The notes under the pieces are model-generated. The model saw nothing but the letters and a program-made list of their open reading frames with translations. It was not told where the DNA came from and did not search any database. Shown here piece by piece: positions 45,759 to 54,504 of a stretch of DNA of 64,000 nucleotides. The DNA is from Rhodospirillales bacterium (GTDB taxonomy: Bacteria; Pseudomonadota; Alphaproteobacteria; UBA828). Numbering within the stretch: the stretch's first letter is position 1; every line of letters starts with the position of its first letter. The translations under genes and the position numbers were made by a program. Where the stretch lies: NCBI GenBank assembly GCA_028818855.1, contig JAPPMY010000204.1:42182-106181 (forward strand), read 5' to 3'.

Positions 45759-48700
45759 ATGACCGAGATGCTGCCGATCTCGTCCCGCATCTGGGACATG
45801 AAGTACCGCCTGAAGGCGGCGGACGGCACGCCTGTCGACGGCACGATCGAGGATACGTGGCGCCGCGTCGCCCGCGCGCTCGCCTCGGCGGAAGCGGAGC
45901 CCGCGCGCTGGGAGCCCGCGTTCTACGATGCCCTCGCAGGTTTCAGGTTCCTCCCCGCCGGCCGCATCCTCGCCGGCGCAGGCGCGGAGCGGCAGGTCAC
46001 GCTCTTCAACTGCTTCGTGATGGGGCGGGTCGCGGACGACATGACCGCGATCTTCGAGAACCTGAAGGAGGCCGCGCTCACCATGCAGCAGGGCGGCGGC
46101 ATCGGCTACGACTTCTCGACGCTCCGGCCCAAGGGCGCGCCGGTGAAGGGCGTCGGCGCCGACGCCTCGGGGCCGCTCCCCTTCATGGACTGCTGGGACG
46201 CGATGTGCCGCACCATCATGAGCGCGGGCTTCAGGCGCGGCGCGATGATGGGCTGCCTGCGTTGCGATCACCCCGACATCGAGGCCTTCATCGAGGCCAA
46301 GCGCGACCCCGGGCGCTTGCGGATGTTCAACCTCTCGGTGCTGGTGACGGACGCGTTCATGCAGGCGGTGAAGGACAACGCGCCGTGGGAGCTTGCCTTC
46401 GAGGGCGTCGTCTACCGCACCGTCCAGGCGCGCGCACTCTGGGAGCGGATCATCCGTTCGACCTACGCCTATGCCGAGCCCGGCGTGATCTTCATCGACC
46501 GCATCAACCGGGCCAACAACCTCGCCTACTGCGAGGAGATCTTCGCGACCAATCCCTGTATCACGGCCGATGGCTGGATCCAGACATCGAAGGGCCCGCG
46601 ACAGGTCAGGGAACTGGTCGGCCGACCCTTCGAAGCCATCGTGAACGGCGCCGTCTCGCGGTCCGACCCGCGCGGCTTTTTCCCGACCGGGCGCCGCCAG
46701 ATTCTCAACCTGTTGACCGAGGAAGGCTATCGCCTGCGCCTCACCCCGAATCACCGGGTATGCCGGGTCACCCGCTTGCTTCGACGCACAATCGAAACAG
46801 AATGGGTCGAGACTCGCCACCTTCGGCCCGGCGACCAGATCCTGATCCACGATCACCGCAGCGCGCCCGGCTGGTCCGGCCCCCATACGGAATGCGAAGG
46901 CTACCTGATCGGTCTCCTGATCGGCGATGGAACCCTGAAGGACGATGCCGCCGTTCTCTCAGCATGGCCGGGTGCCTTGGCGGCAAATGGCGGCTATGAG
47001 CGTCCGGGGGTGCACGCCGTCATGCAGGCCGCCCACGACGCGGCGCGAACGCTGCGCCACCGTGCCGACTTTCGCGGCTGGCACGCGATACCCGGCCGCG
47101 GCGAGTATCGAATGAAGCTCGGCGCGCTCAAGCATCTGGCGAACGGCCTGGGACTGCGGCCCGCTCGCAAGGCGGTCACGACTGCCATGCATCGCACATC
47201 CGCCGCCTTCCATATCGGCTTCCTTCGCGGGCTCTTCGATTCGGATGGCAGCGTGCAGGGCGATCAAGGCAAGGGCGTCAGCGTGCGCCTAGCGCAGAGC
47301 GACGAGCGGCTCCTGGTCGAGGTTCAGCGCATGCTCCTGCGCCTGGGCGTCGCCTCGCGCCTCTACCGAAACCGACGAGCCGAAGGCCGAAGATGCCTCC
47401 CCGACGGTCGCGGTGGATTGCGCGAGTACAGTGTCAGGGCAAACCACGAACTCGTCATCAGTTGCGAGAACATTCTGCGTTTTCATCGATTGATCGGGTT
47501 CCATGACCGCGACAAGGTGCGAAGACTGGAGATTGCATTGGCGGGCTATCGCCGACGGTTGAATCGCGAACGCTTCGCGGTCACCGTGCGCGCCCTGGAG
47601 CCGATGGGTGAAGAGGAAGTCTTCGACGCGGCAATTCCCGGGGTCAACGCCTTCGATGCCAATGGCCTCGTCGTCCACAACTGCGGCGAGCAGCCGCTGC
47701 CGCCTTATGGCGCCTGCCTGCTCGGCTCGATCAACCTGGCGAGCCTGGTGCGCGACCCCTTCGAGCAGGAGGCTGCCCTCGACATGGCGGCGCTGGAGGC
47801 GCTCACCGCCACCGCCGTCAGGATGCTCGACAACGCGATCGACTGCTCGCGCTTCCCCATCGCGGCGCAGCAGGAGGAGGCGCATTCCAAGCGGCGCATC
47901 GGGCTCGGCGTCACCGGGCTCGCCGATGCGCTCATCATGTGCCGTGCGCGCTACGGCGGCGAGGCGGCGAACGGCCTGATCGCCCAGTGGATGGGCGGCC
48001 TGCAGCGGGCGGCCTACATGGCGTCCGCCGAGCTTGCGGCGGAGAAGGGGGCCTTCCCCCTCTACGACGCCGCACGCTATGCCGAGAGCCCGACGATCCA
48101 GGGTCTCGACGACGACGTGCGGGCAGCGATCGCAGGAGCGGGAATCCGCAACGCGCTGCTCACCTCGGTCGCGCCGACGGGCACGATCTCGCTGCTCGCG
48201 GGCAACGTCTCGTCCGGCATCGAGCCGGTGTTCAGCTACTCGTACACGCGCAACGTGCTCATGCCGGACGGCTCGCGTCGGGCGGAAACCGTGGACGACC
48301 ACGCCTTTCTGCTCTTCCGCCGCCTCAAGGGCGATGCGGCGCCGCTGCCCGACTACTTCGTCGATGCCCAGTCGCTCCGTCCTGCCGATCACCTCGCCGT
48401 CCAGGCCCAGGCCCAGGCCTTCGTCGACAGCTCCATCTCCAAGACCATCAACTGCCCGGAGGAGATGGCGTTCGACGACTTCAAGGACGTCTACATGCGG
48501 GCCTACGACCTCGGCTGCAAGGGATGCACCACCTACCGCCCCAACCCGGTGACCGGCGCGGTGTTGGAGGGCGCGTCCGGCTCGGCGACGGGCAGCGCGC
48601 CCGCCACCGGCGCCGGGGGCGTCGCCCCGCCGGCTGCGAGTGCGCCCACGCGCCTCCCTGCTGTGCGGCAGAGCGAGCTTCCGCTGGATCCGCCGCCCGC

Positions 48701-49265
48701 GAAGCCCGCAGATGCCTTCGAGGCGGGCGGCGTGATCCACATGACCCGCCCGCTGGAGAGGCCGGAGGCGCTGCAGGGCAGCACCTACAAGATCCGCTGG
48801 CCGGAGCACGACCATGCCATCTACATCACCATCAACGACATCGTCCGCGACGGCAGGCGCCAGCCCTTCGAGATCTTCATCAACTCAAAGAACACCGAGC
48901 ACTATGCCTGGACGGTGGCGCTCACGCGGATGATCAGCGCCGTGTTCCGCCGGGGCGGCGACGTCTCCTTCATCGTCGACGAGCTGAAGGCCGTCTTCGA
49001 CCCGCGCGGCGGCCAGTGGGTGGGCGGCCACTACGTGCCCTCCATCCTTGCCGCGATCGGCGGCGTGATCGAGCAGCACCTGGTGACCATCGGCGCCCTC
49101 GCGCCGCCGGAGGCCGAGACCGCGCGGCTGGAGCCGCCCACGGTCGAAGGCGGCGGGGTCGAGGCGGGATCGGTGCGGTTCTGCGGGCGCTGCGGGCAGC
49201 CGGGCCTCCTGCATCGCGAGGGCTGCGACATGTGCCCCGCCTGCGGCTACTCCAAGTGCGCTTGA
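45759..49265 (+). CDS. nrdJ: Adenosylcobalamin-dependent ribonucleotide reductase (class II), intein-containing precursor
   Basis: Class II ribonucleotide reductase makes deoxyribonucleotides with an AdoCbl-generated thiyl radical, with or without oxygen. The 1168-residue precursor contains a 375-residue intein (267-641); the spliced enzyme is about 793 residues. Extein features: no ATP cone at the N terminus, VTLFNCFVMG with a redox-active cysteine, FNLSVLVTD, then (after splicing) NPCGEQPLPPYGACLLGSINLA, in which the first Cys is the thiyl-radical site and the second, eleven residues on, the other redox cysteine, APTGTISLLAGNVSSGIEP, and a C-terminal tail with CGRCG...CPACGYSKC. No B12 riboswitch was seen upstream. 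Confidence 0.94.
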   Translation: MTEMLPISSRIWDMKYRLKAADGTPVDGTIEDTWRRVARALASAEAEPARWEPAFYDALAGFRFLPAGRILAGAGAERQVTLFNCFVMGRVADDMTAIFENLKEAALTMQQGGGIGYDFSTLRPKGAPVKGVGADASGPLPFMDCWDAMCRTIMSAGFRRGAMMGCLRCDHPDIEAFIEAKRDPGRLRMFNLSVLVTDAFMQAVKDNAPWELAFEGVVYRTVQARALWERIIRSTYAYAEPGVIFIDRINRANNLAYCEEIFATNPCITADGWIQTSKGPRQVRELVGRPFEAIVNGAVSRSDPRGFFPTGRRQILNLLTEEGYRLRLTPNHRVCRVTRLLRRTIETEWVETRHLRPGDQILIHDHRSAPGWSGPHTECEGYLIGLLIGDGTLKDDAAVLSAWPGALAANGGYERPGVHAVMQAAHDAARTLRHRADFRGWHAIPGRGEYRMKLGALKHLANGLGLRPARKAVTTAMHRTSAAFHIGFLRGLFDSDGSVQGDQGKGVSVRLAQSDERLLVEVQRMLLRLGVASRLYRNRRAEGRRCLPDGRGGLREYSVRANHELVISCENILRFHRLIGFHDRDKVRRLEIALAGYRRRLNRERFAVTVRALEPMGEEEVFDAAIPGVNAFDANGLVVHNCGEQPLPPYGACLLGSINLASLVRDPFEQEAALDMAALEALTATAVRMLDNAIDCSRFPIAAQQEEAHSKRRIGLGVTGLADALIMCRARYGGEAANGLIAQWMGGLQRAAYMASAELAAEKGAFPLYDAARYAESPTIQGLDDDVRAAIAGAGIRNALLTSVAPTGTISLLAGNVSSGIEPVFSYSYTRNVLMPDGSRRAETVDDHAFLLFRRLKGDAAPLPDYFVDAQSLRPADHLAVQAQAQAFVDSSISKTINCPEEMAFDDFKDVYMRAYDLGCKGCTTYRPNPVTGAVLEGASGSATGSAPATGAGGVAPPAASAPTRLPAVRQSELPLDPPPAKPADAFEAGGVIHMTRPLERPEALQGSTYKIRWPEHDHAIYITINDIVRDGRRQPFEIFINSKNTEHYAWTVALTRMISAVFRRGGDVSFIVDELKAVFDPRGGQWVGGHYVPSILAAIGGVIEQHLVTIGALAPPEAETARLEPPTVEGGGVEAGSVRFCGRCGQPGLLHREGCDMCPACGYSKCA
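46557..47681 (+). mobile_element. Intein with LAGLIDADG homing endonuclease inside nrdJ
   Basis: A 375-residue intein inserted in frame between extein NP and CGEQPL. Splicing parts are complete: Cys1 with block A CITADGWIQT (residue 267), block B TPNH (329-332), and the C-terminal VHN (639-641) with Cys as the +1 extein residue. The central part has both LAGLIDADG helices: LIGLLIGDGT (Asp390) and FLRGLFDSDGS (Asp494, Asp496). With both acidic residues kept, the endonuclease may be active. The stretch appears less GC-rich than the extein, suggesting horizontal arrival. It interrupts the catalytic site, so the host needs splicing for function. Confidence 0.95.
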
Positions 49266-49348
49266 GGATGTCCGGCCGGCGTCGGCCTTGAACCCTTCGC
49301 GCGCCCTGATTACCGTTCGTCGCATCGAGTCCGTCCAAGGGAAGACCG

Positions 49349-50389
49349 ATGAGACTCGTCCTCCTGGCCGCCTTCGCCGCAGGCGCGATCGTGATCGCCG
49401 TGGCCGGATATTCCGGCTACTGGTTCATCGCCGCGGGCGAAATCGGCGACCGCATCGACGAGTGGGCCGAGAAGCAGCGGGCCGAAGGGCTTGAGATCGA
49501 GAGCACGGGCACGGAGGTGGCCGGCTTCCCCACCCGCTTCGAGGTCACGCTGCGCGAGCCCCGCATACACGATACGCGGAACGGCTGGCGCTGGGCTGCG
49601 CAGTCACTCCGGGCCGAGGCCTCCGCCTGGGACTTCAGCGAGGTCACCGTCTTCCCCGATCGCCGCAATTCGGTTCAGGTCCTGGTCGAGGGCGGCGAAT
49701 GGCGTGACATCGAGACGGCGTTCGCGGGCGGCCAGCTCGTCGTGAGGCTCGACGACGAGAGGCAGTTCAAGGAGATATGGCTCGACCTTCAGGGCCTCGA
49801 GGTCGCCGGAATCTGGCCGGAGGGACTCGCCCGGGTCGGCAGCCTGCAGGCGAACGGCGTCGCCCTCGAGGACGAGGCGACCGGCGAGGAGGTCCTCAAG
49901 ACATCCATCGCCGTGCGCGACGCCGTGCTACCGAGCGACCTCGCCGAAGGGCTCGGCGAGACCCTCGATTTCCTCGACATCGACGCGAGCGTGGTGGGCT
50001 CGATCCCGAGCGAGCGCGGCACCAACGAGGCGATCACCGCCTGGCGCGACGCCGGCGGCACGCTGGAACTCACGGGCTTCCGCGTACGCTGGGGGCCGCT
50101 CGGCGTCGAGACCAGCGGCACCATCGCGCTCGATGGCGCCATGCGGCCCATCGCCGCGCTCACGGCCGACATCATCGGCTACGGCGACGTGATCGACGCG
50201 CTGATCATGAGCAACCTGATCCCGCTTGGCGACGGCTTCATCGCCAAGGTCGCCTTCAACATGCTGGCCGAGAAGCCGGAGGACGGCAGCGCGCCCGTGC
50301 TGCGCGGCGTGCCGGTGACTGCGCAGGACGGCACGTTGACGGTGGCAACGATCAAGCTTGCCGAGCTGCCCCCGCTGCCGCTGGAGTAG
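49349..50389 (+). CDS. DUF2125 family protein
   Basis: A 346-residue protein that begins with an uncleaved or signal-like membrane helix (about residues 4-28), then the DUF2125 pattern including the N-terminal TGTEVAGFPTRFEVTLREPRI and WRWAAQSLRAEASAW segments, and a second half with ADIIGYGDVIDALI and LTVATIKLAELPPLPL. The family is largely alphaproteobacterial, probably envelope-associated, and of unknown function. The ATG at 49349 has AAGGGAAG upstream. It converges on an SDR gene with nine bases between. Confidence 0.85.
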   Translation: MRLVLLAAFAAGAIVIAVAGYSGYWFIAAGEIGDRIDEWAEKQRAEGLEIESTGTEVAGFPTRFEVTLREPRIHDTRNGWRWAAQSLRAEASAWDFSEVTVFPDRRNSVQVLVEGGEWRDIETAFAGGQLVVRLDDERQFKEIWLDLQGLEVAGIWPEGLARVGSLQANGVALEDEATGEEVLKTSIAVRDAVLPSDLAEGLGETLDFLDIDASVVGSIPSERGTNEAITAWRDAGGTLELTGFRVRWGPLGVETSGTIALDGAMRPIAALTADIIGYGDVIDALIMSNLIPLGDGFIAKVAFNMLAEKPEDGSAPVLRGVPVTAQDGTLTVATIKLAELPPLPLE

Positions 50390-50398
50390 GAGGGCGGT

Positions 50399-51154
50399 TC
50401 AGGGCTTCGCCAGCACCCCGCCATCGACGATCAGCTCGGTCCCGGTGATGAACGACGCCTGGTCCGAGAGCAGGAACAGCACGGCGTTCGCCATGTCACG
50501 CGGGGTGCCGATGCGCCTGAGCGGCACCGCCGCCTCCGTCGCCTTCCGCTGTTCCGGGTTGTCGATCCAGCGCTGCTGCATCGGCGTCTGCGTCGGCCCC
50601 GGCAGGATGGCGTTGGAGCGGATGCCGTCGCCCGCGAACTGGATCGCGATGGACTTCGACATCGCGATGAGCCCGGCCTTGGAGGCCTGGTAGGCATCCT
50701 GCGGCGCATCGTCGCCGCGCACGCACTGGATCGTCGAGATGTGGACCATGGCGCCGCCGCCCGTCCGCTTCATCAGCGGCACCGCGTGGCGCGCGCAGAG
50801 CGCCGCGCCCTTGAGGTTGATCGCGAGCACGTCGTCCCAGACGCCGAGGTCGATATCCACCAGCGAGCGGTCGCGGCCGAGCAGGAGCACGCCGGCGGCG
50901 TTCACCAGGAAGTCGAGCCGGCCCGCCGCGTCGCAGCACTCGGCGAGCGCCCGGGCGACGGCGTCGGCATCGCGGAGGTCGGCCTGCACGTAGCGCGCGC
51001 CGGCGGGCAGGTCGTCCGGCGCCGGCTTCACGTCGAAGAGCGTGGCCACCGCGCCCGCCGCGATCAGGTCGCGCGCGATCTGCAGCCCCATGCCGCCGCC
51101 GGCGCCGGTCACGAAGGCGTTGCGCCCGCTGAAGTCGGCCTGCATCTGGCTCAT
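50399..51154 (-). CDS. SDR-family NAD(P)-dependent oxidoreductase
   Basis: A 251-residue classical short-chain dehydrogenase. Cofactor loop TGAGGGMG (about 17-24), the NAAG motif, a catalytic serine in HISTIQC and the YQASK Tyr-Lys pair are present, with a C-terminal DGG. The start at 51154 has GGAGGGA upstream; an ATG three codons later is also possible. The gene diverges from dusA. Substrate unknown. It is not closely similar to the other SDR in this window. Confidence 0.88.
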   Translation of the reverse strand: MSQMQADFSGRNAFVTGAGGGMGLQIARDLIAAGAVATLFDVKPAPDDLPAGARYVQADLRDADAVARALAECCDAAGRLDFLVNAAGVLLLGRDRSLVDIDLGVWDDVLAINLKGAALCARHAVPLMKRTGGGAMVHISTIQCVRGDDAPQDAYQASKAGLIAMSKSIAIQFAGDGIRSNAILPGPTQTPMQQRWIDNPEQRKATEAAVPLRRIGTPRDMANAVLFLLSDQASFITGTELIVDGGVLAKP

Positions 51155-51288
51155 CGGTCCCTCCCTGGCAGAGCCATCGCTTTAGCCGCAATTCCGGCGC
51201 CCCTGCAAGCTGTCGCTCGCCCCGCCCCTGTGGCACGCTTCGGGCCGAAGCCCCGGTGCGGCACGCCGGGCAACCGAGCCGAGGAGCC

Positions 51289-52341
51289 GTGGACACTCTC
51301 GACCGCAGGCTGAGCGTCGCGCCGATGATGGCGCGGACGGACCGGCACTGCCGCTACTTCCTGCGGCAGATCACCGGGCGCACGCTGCTCTACAGCGAGA
51401 TGATCCACGCGCACGCGGTGCTGCGGGGCGACCGCGCCCGCCTGCTCGCCTTCGACGCGGCGGAGCATCCCGTGGGCCTCCAGCTCGGCGGGGCGGAGCC
51501 CGATGTGCTGGCGCGGGCGGCGGAGGTCGGCCAGGCCTTCGGCTACGACGAGATCAACCTCAACATCGGCTGCCCGAGCCCGCGGGTGCAGGCCGGCCGC
51601 TTCGGCGCGGCGCTCATGGAGACCCCGGCCCTGGTCGCCGACTGCGCGCGGGCGATGATCCGCGCCGTCGATATTCCCGTCACGGTCAAGTGCCGCATCG
51701 GGATCGACGGGCGGGGCGCCTACGAGGATCTGCGGCGCTTCGTGGAGACGGTCGCGGCCGCCGGCGTGACGAGCTTCGCCGTGCACGCGCGGATCGCCGT
51801 GCTCGACGGCCTCAGCCCGGCCGAGAACCGGGAGATCCCGCCGCTCCGCTACGACGCCGTCTACCGCCTGAAGCAGGAGCTGCCCGAGCTGGAGGTGGTC
51901 ATCAACGGCGGCGTCGCCAGCCTCGACGAGGCGGCGGCGCACCTCGGCATGGTCGATGGCGCCATGATCGGGCGCGCGGCCTACGCCGACCCCGCCATGC
52001 TGCGCGATGCCGACTGCCGCCTGCTCGGCGCTCCGAAGCGTGCCCGGCCAAGCCGGCACGCCATCGCCCGCGCCATGCTGCCCTACGTGCGCCGGGTGTG
52101 CGCAGACGGCGTGCCGCTCCACCGGATCACCCGGCACATGCTGGGCCTCTTCGCGGGCCGGCCGGGCGGGCGCGCTTGGCGCCGCGCTCTCGGCGACGTC
52201 CACCGCCCCGGCGCCGGTGCCGAGGTGATCGAGGAGGCGCTGGCGCTGGTGCCGGAGTCAGACTCACCGTCCCGTTTCGCCGGCGGCAGCCCGGCGGACG
52301 GTGCCGCGCAGCCCATGACCCTGGCCAGAGTTCCGGGGTAG
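51289..52341 (+). CDS. dusA: DusA-like tRNA-dihydrouridine synthase lacking the catalytic cysteine
   Basis: DusA uses FMN to reduce uridines in the tRNA D-loop (U20/U20a). The 350-residue protein has the family layout: APMMARTDRHCRYFLR, VGLQLGGAEPD, YDEINLNIGCPSPRVQAG, VTVKCRIGID (Lys134), GLSPAENREIPPL, VINGGV, HMLGLFAGRPGGRAWRR. Two key positions are changed. The family FGACLM reads FGAALM (Ala108), and the HARKAW lysine reads HARIAV (Ile169). The cysteine normally protonates the substrate, so catalysis is expected to be weak or lost. GTG at 51289 is the most likely start, though its GAGGAG is only two bases away. Confidence 0.88.
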   Translation: MDTLDRRLSVAPMMARTDRHCRYFLRQITGRTLLYSEMIHAHAVLRGDRARLLAFDAAEHPVGLQLGGAEPDVLARAAEVGQAFGYDEINLNIGCPSPRVQAGRFGAALMETPALVADCARAMIRAVDIPVTVKCRIGIDGRGAYEDLRRFVETVAAAGVTSFAVHARIAVLDGLSPAENREIPPLRYDAVYRLKQELPELEVVINGGVASLDEAAAHLGMVDGAMIGRAAYADPAMLRDADCRLLGAPKRARPSRHAIARAMLPYVRRVCADGVPLHRITRHMLGLFAGRPGGRAWRRALGDVHRPGAGAEVIEEALALVPESDSPSRFAGGSPADGAAQPMTLARVPG

Positions 52342-52398
52342 GATGCCGCGCCGGCGGCCGTTGTGGCCGCGCAGCGCACGGTCGAGGGCAGGGGGACG

Positions 52399-54504
52399 AT
52401 GGCGAGAATCGGCGTCGATGTCGGGGGGACGTTCACCGATCTCATCTTGGAGACCGATGGCGACGCGAGCGCGGGCGCCTCGGGCCGGGTCTTCGTCCAC
52501 AAGGTGCCGAGCACGCCGGAAGACCAGTCGCTGGGCGTCATCCAGGGCGTCCTCGAGATCTGCGCCGAGGCCGGCGTCGCACCGGGCGCCATCGAGCAGA
52601 TCGTCCACGGCACGACCATCGCGACCAACACGGTGATCGAGTATTCCGGCGCAGAGGTCGGCATGCTCACCACGCGCGGCTTCCGCGACATCCTGCACAT
52701 GGCCCGGCACAAGCGGCCGCACAACTTCTCGGTGCAGTTCGATGTGCCCTGGCAGTCGCGCCCGCTGGTCAAGCGCCGCAACCGCATCCCCATTACCGAG
52801 CGCATCCTGCCGCCCGAAGGGAGCATCGAGACGGCGCTCGACGAGGGCGAGGTGCGGGCGGCGGCCGAGCTGTTCCAGGCGCGCGGCGTCGACGCCATCA
52901 TCGTCTGCTTCCTCTTCGCCTTCCTCAACGATGCGCACGAGCGCCGCGCCAAGGAGATCGTCCTGGAGGTGATCCCAGATGCCTACGTGAGCTGCTCCTC
53001 CGAGGTCGTCGACGTGATCCGCGAGTACGAGCGCTTCTCGACAGCAGCGATGAACGCCTTCATCGGCCCGCGCACGTCCTTCTACCTCAACAACCTGGAC
53101 CGGGCGCTGAAGGAGAACGGCGTCGACGCCCAGATCCGCGTCATGCAGTCCAACGGCGGCGTGACCACGCTCACCGGCGCGGCCGAGCGGCCGGTGACGA
53201 TCCTCATGTCCGGGCCCGCCGGCGGCGTCATCGGCGGCCAGTGGGCGGGCGACATGTCGGGCGTGCGCAACCTGATCACCGTCGATATCGGCGGCACGTC
53301 GGCGGACATCAGCGTCGTGCCGGGCGGCGAGGTCCGCATCATGAACCCGAGGGACACACAGGTGGGTGGCTACCCGATCCTGGCGCCGATGATCGACCTC
53401 GCGACCATCGGGGCCGGCGGCGGCTCCATCGCCTATGTCGACGAGGGCGGGGCCTTCCGCGTTGGGCCCCGCTCCGCCGGCGCCGATCCGGGGCCGGCCT
53501 GCTACGGCCGGGGCGGCACGGAGCCCACCGTGACCGACGCCCAGGTGGTGCTCGGCCGGCTGGACCCGGAGCAGTTCCTGGGCGGCGGGCTCGAGATCGA
53601 CCCCGCCAGGTCGCGCAAGGCGCTGGAGGACAATCTCTGCGGTCCGCTCGGCATGTCGCTCGCGGAGGCGGCGCTCGGCGTGATCCGCGTCATCAACTCC
53701 AACATGTCGCTCGCGATCCGCGCCAACTCGGTCGCCAAGGGCGTCGATCCTCGGGACTACGCGCTGGTCGCCTTCGGCGGCGCCGGGCCGCTGCACGGCG
53801 TGGCGCTCGCGCGCTCGGTCTTCGCCCGCGAGGTGATCGTGCCGCCCGCGCCGGGGATCAACGCCGCCACCGGGCTGCTCGCCACGGACATGCGCTACGA
53901 ATTCACCCGCTCGGTGCTCTGCGTGCTCACGCAGGCGAGCCAGGACGAGATCGACGACCTGAACGCCGAGACCGACGCCCTGGTGCAGCGCGCACGCGAC
54001 GCGCTCGCGGCGGACGGCGTCGCGCCCGAGCACCAGCGTGTCGTCAGGATCGCCGAGTGCCGCTACCAGGGGCAGGGCTTCGAGCTGCGTGGCACCATGC
54101 CGGACGGCGCGCTCACGCTGGATAACAAGACGGCGCTGCTGGCGAGCTTCCACGAGCGGCACAGGCAGGACTACGGCCACGCCTTCGAGGACCAGGAGGT
54201 CGAGGTGATAACGCTCCGCGTCGTCGCCTCGGCCGGGATCGGCGCGCTGAGCTGGCCGGAAGCGCCGGCGGGCGAGGGCCGCAACCCGGAGGACGCGCTG
54301 CTCTACCGCCGTGCCACCACCTTCGACGACGGCCAGACCTACGAGACGCCGCGCTTCGACAGGGGCAGGCTCAGGGCCGGCCAGCACATGGAGGGCCCGG
54401 CCATCGTCATCCAGACCGATTCGACCACCATCGTCCCGCCCGGCTACGAGGCGACGGTCGGGCAATCGGGCAATCTGCACGTGAGGGAGGTCGCCCAGTC
54501 ATGA
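52399..54504 (+). CDS. hyuA: Hydantoinase/oxoprolinase family subunit A (HyuA-like)
   Basis: A 701-residue ATP-dependent subunit of the N-methylhydantoinase / 5-oxoprolinase family. It opens with the actin-fold phosphate loop GVDVGGTFTDL, shows VHGTTIATNTVIE, SGPAGGVIGG, LITVDIGGTSADIS, the DLATIGAGGGSIAYVD and SAGADPGPACYGRGG segments and FGGAGPLH. Such enzymes hydrolyse cyclic imides at the cost of ATP. The substrate (hydantoin, 5-oxoproline or another) cannot be fixed from sequence. The start is the ATG at 52399 after AGGGGGA. It overlaps hyuB by four bases. Confidence 0.9.
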   Translation: MARIGVDVGGTFTDLILETDGDASAGASGRVFVHKVPSTPEDQSLGVIQGVLEICAEAGVAPGAIEQIVHGTTIATNTVIEYSGAEVGMLTTRGFRDILHMARHKRPHNFSVQFDVPWQSRPLVKRRNRIPITERILPPEGSIETALDEGEVRAAAELFQARGVDAIIVCFLFAFLNDAHERRAKEIVLEVIPDAYVSCSSEVVDVIREYERFSTAAMNAFIGPRTSFYLNNLDRALKENGVDAQIRVMQSNGGVTTLTGAAERPVTILMSGPAGGVIGGQWAGDMSGVRNLITVDIGGTSADISVVPGGEVRIMNPRDTQVGGYPILAPMIDLATIGAGGGSIAYVDEGGAFRVGPRSAGADPGPACYGRGGTEPTVTDAQVVLGRLDPEQFLGGGLEIDPARSRKALEDNLCGPLGMSLAEAALGVIRVINSNMSLAIRANSVAKGVDPRDYALVAFGGAGPLHGVALARSVFAREVIVPPAPGINAATGLLATDMRYEFTRSVLCVLTQASQDEIDDLNAETDALVQRARDALAADGVAPEHQRVVRIAECRYQGQGFELRGTMPDGALTLDNKTALLASFHERHRQDYGHAFEDQEVEVITLRVVASAGIGALSWPEAPAGEGRNPEDALLYRRATTFDDGQTYETPRFDRGRLRAGQHMEGPAIVIQTDSTTIVPPGYEATVGQSGNLHVREVAQS

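Noticed and set aside
51690..54125. 811-codon plus-strand reading frame
   Set aside because: Alternative frame of dusA and hyuA; extremely Arg-rich and without motifs.
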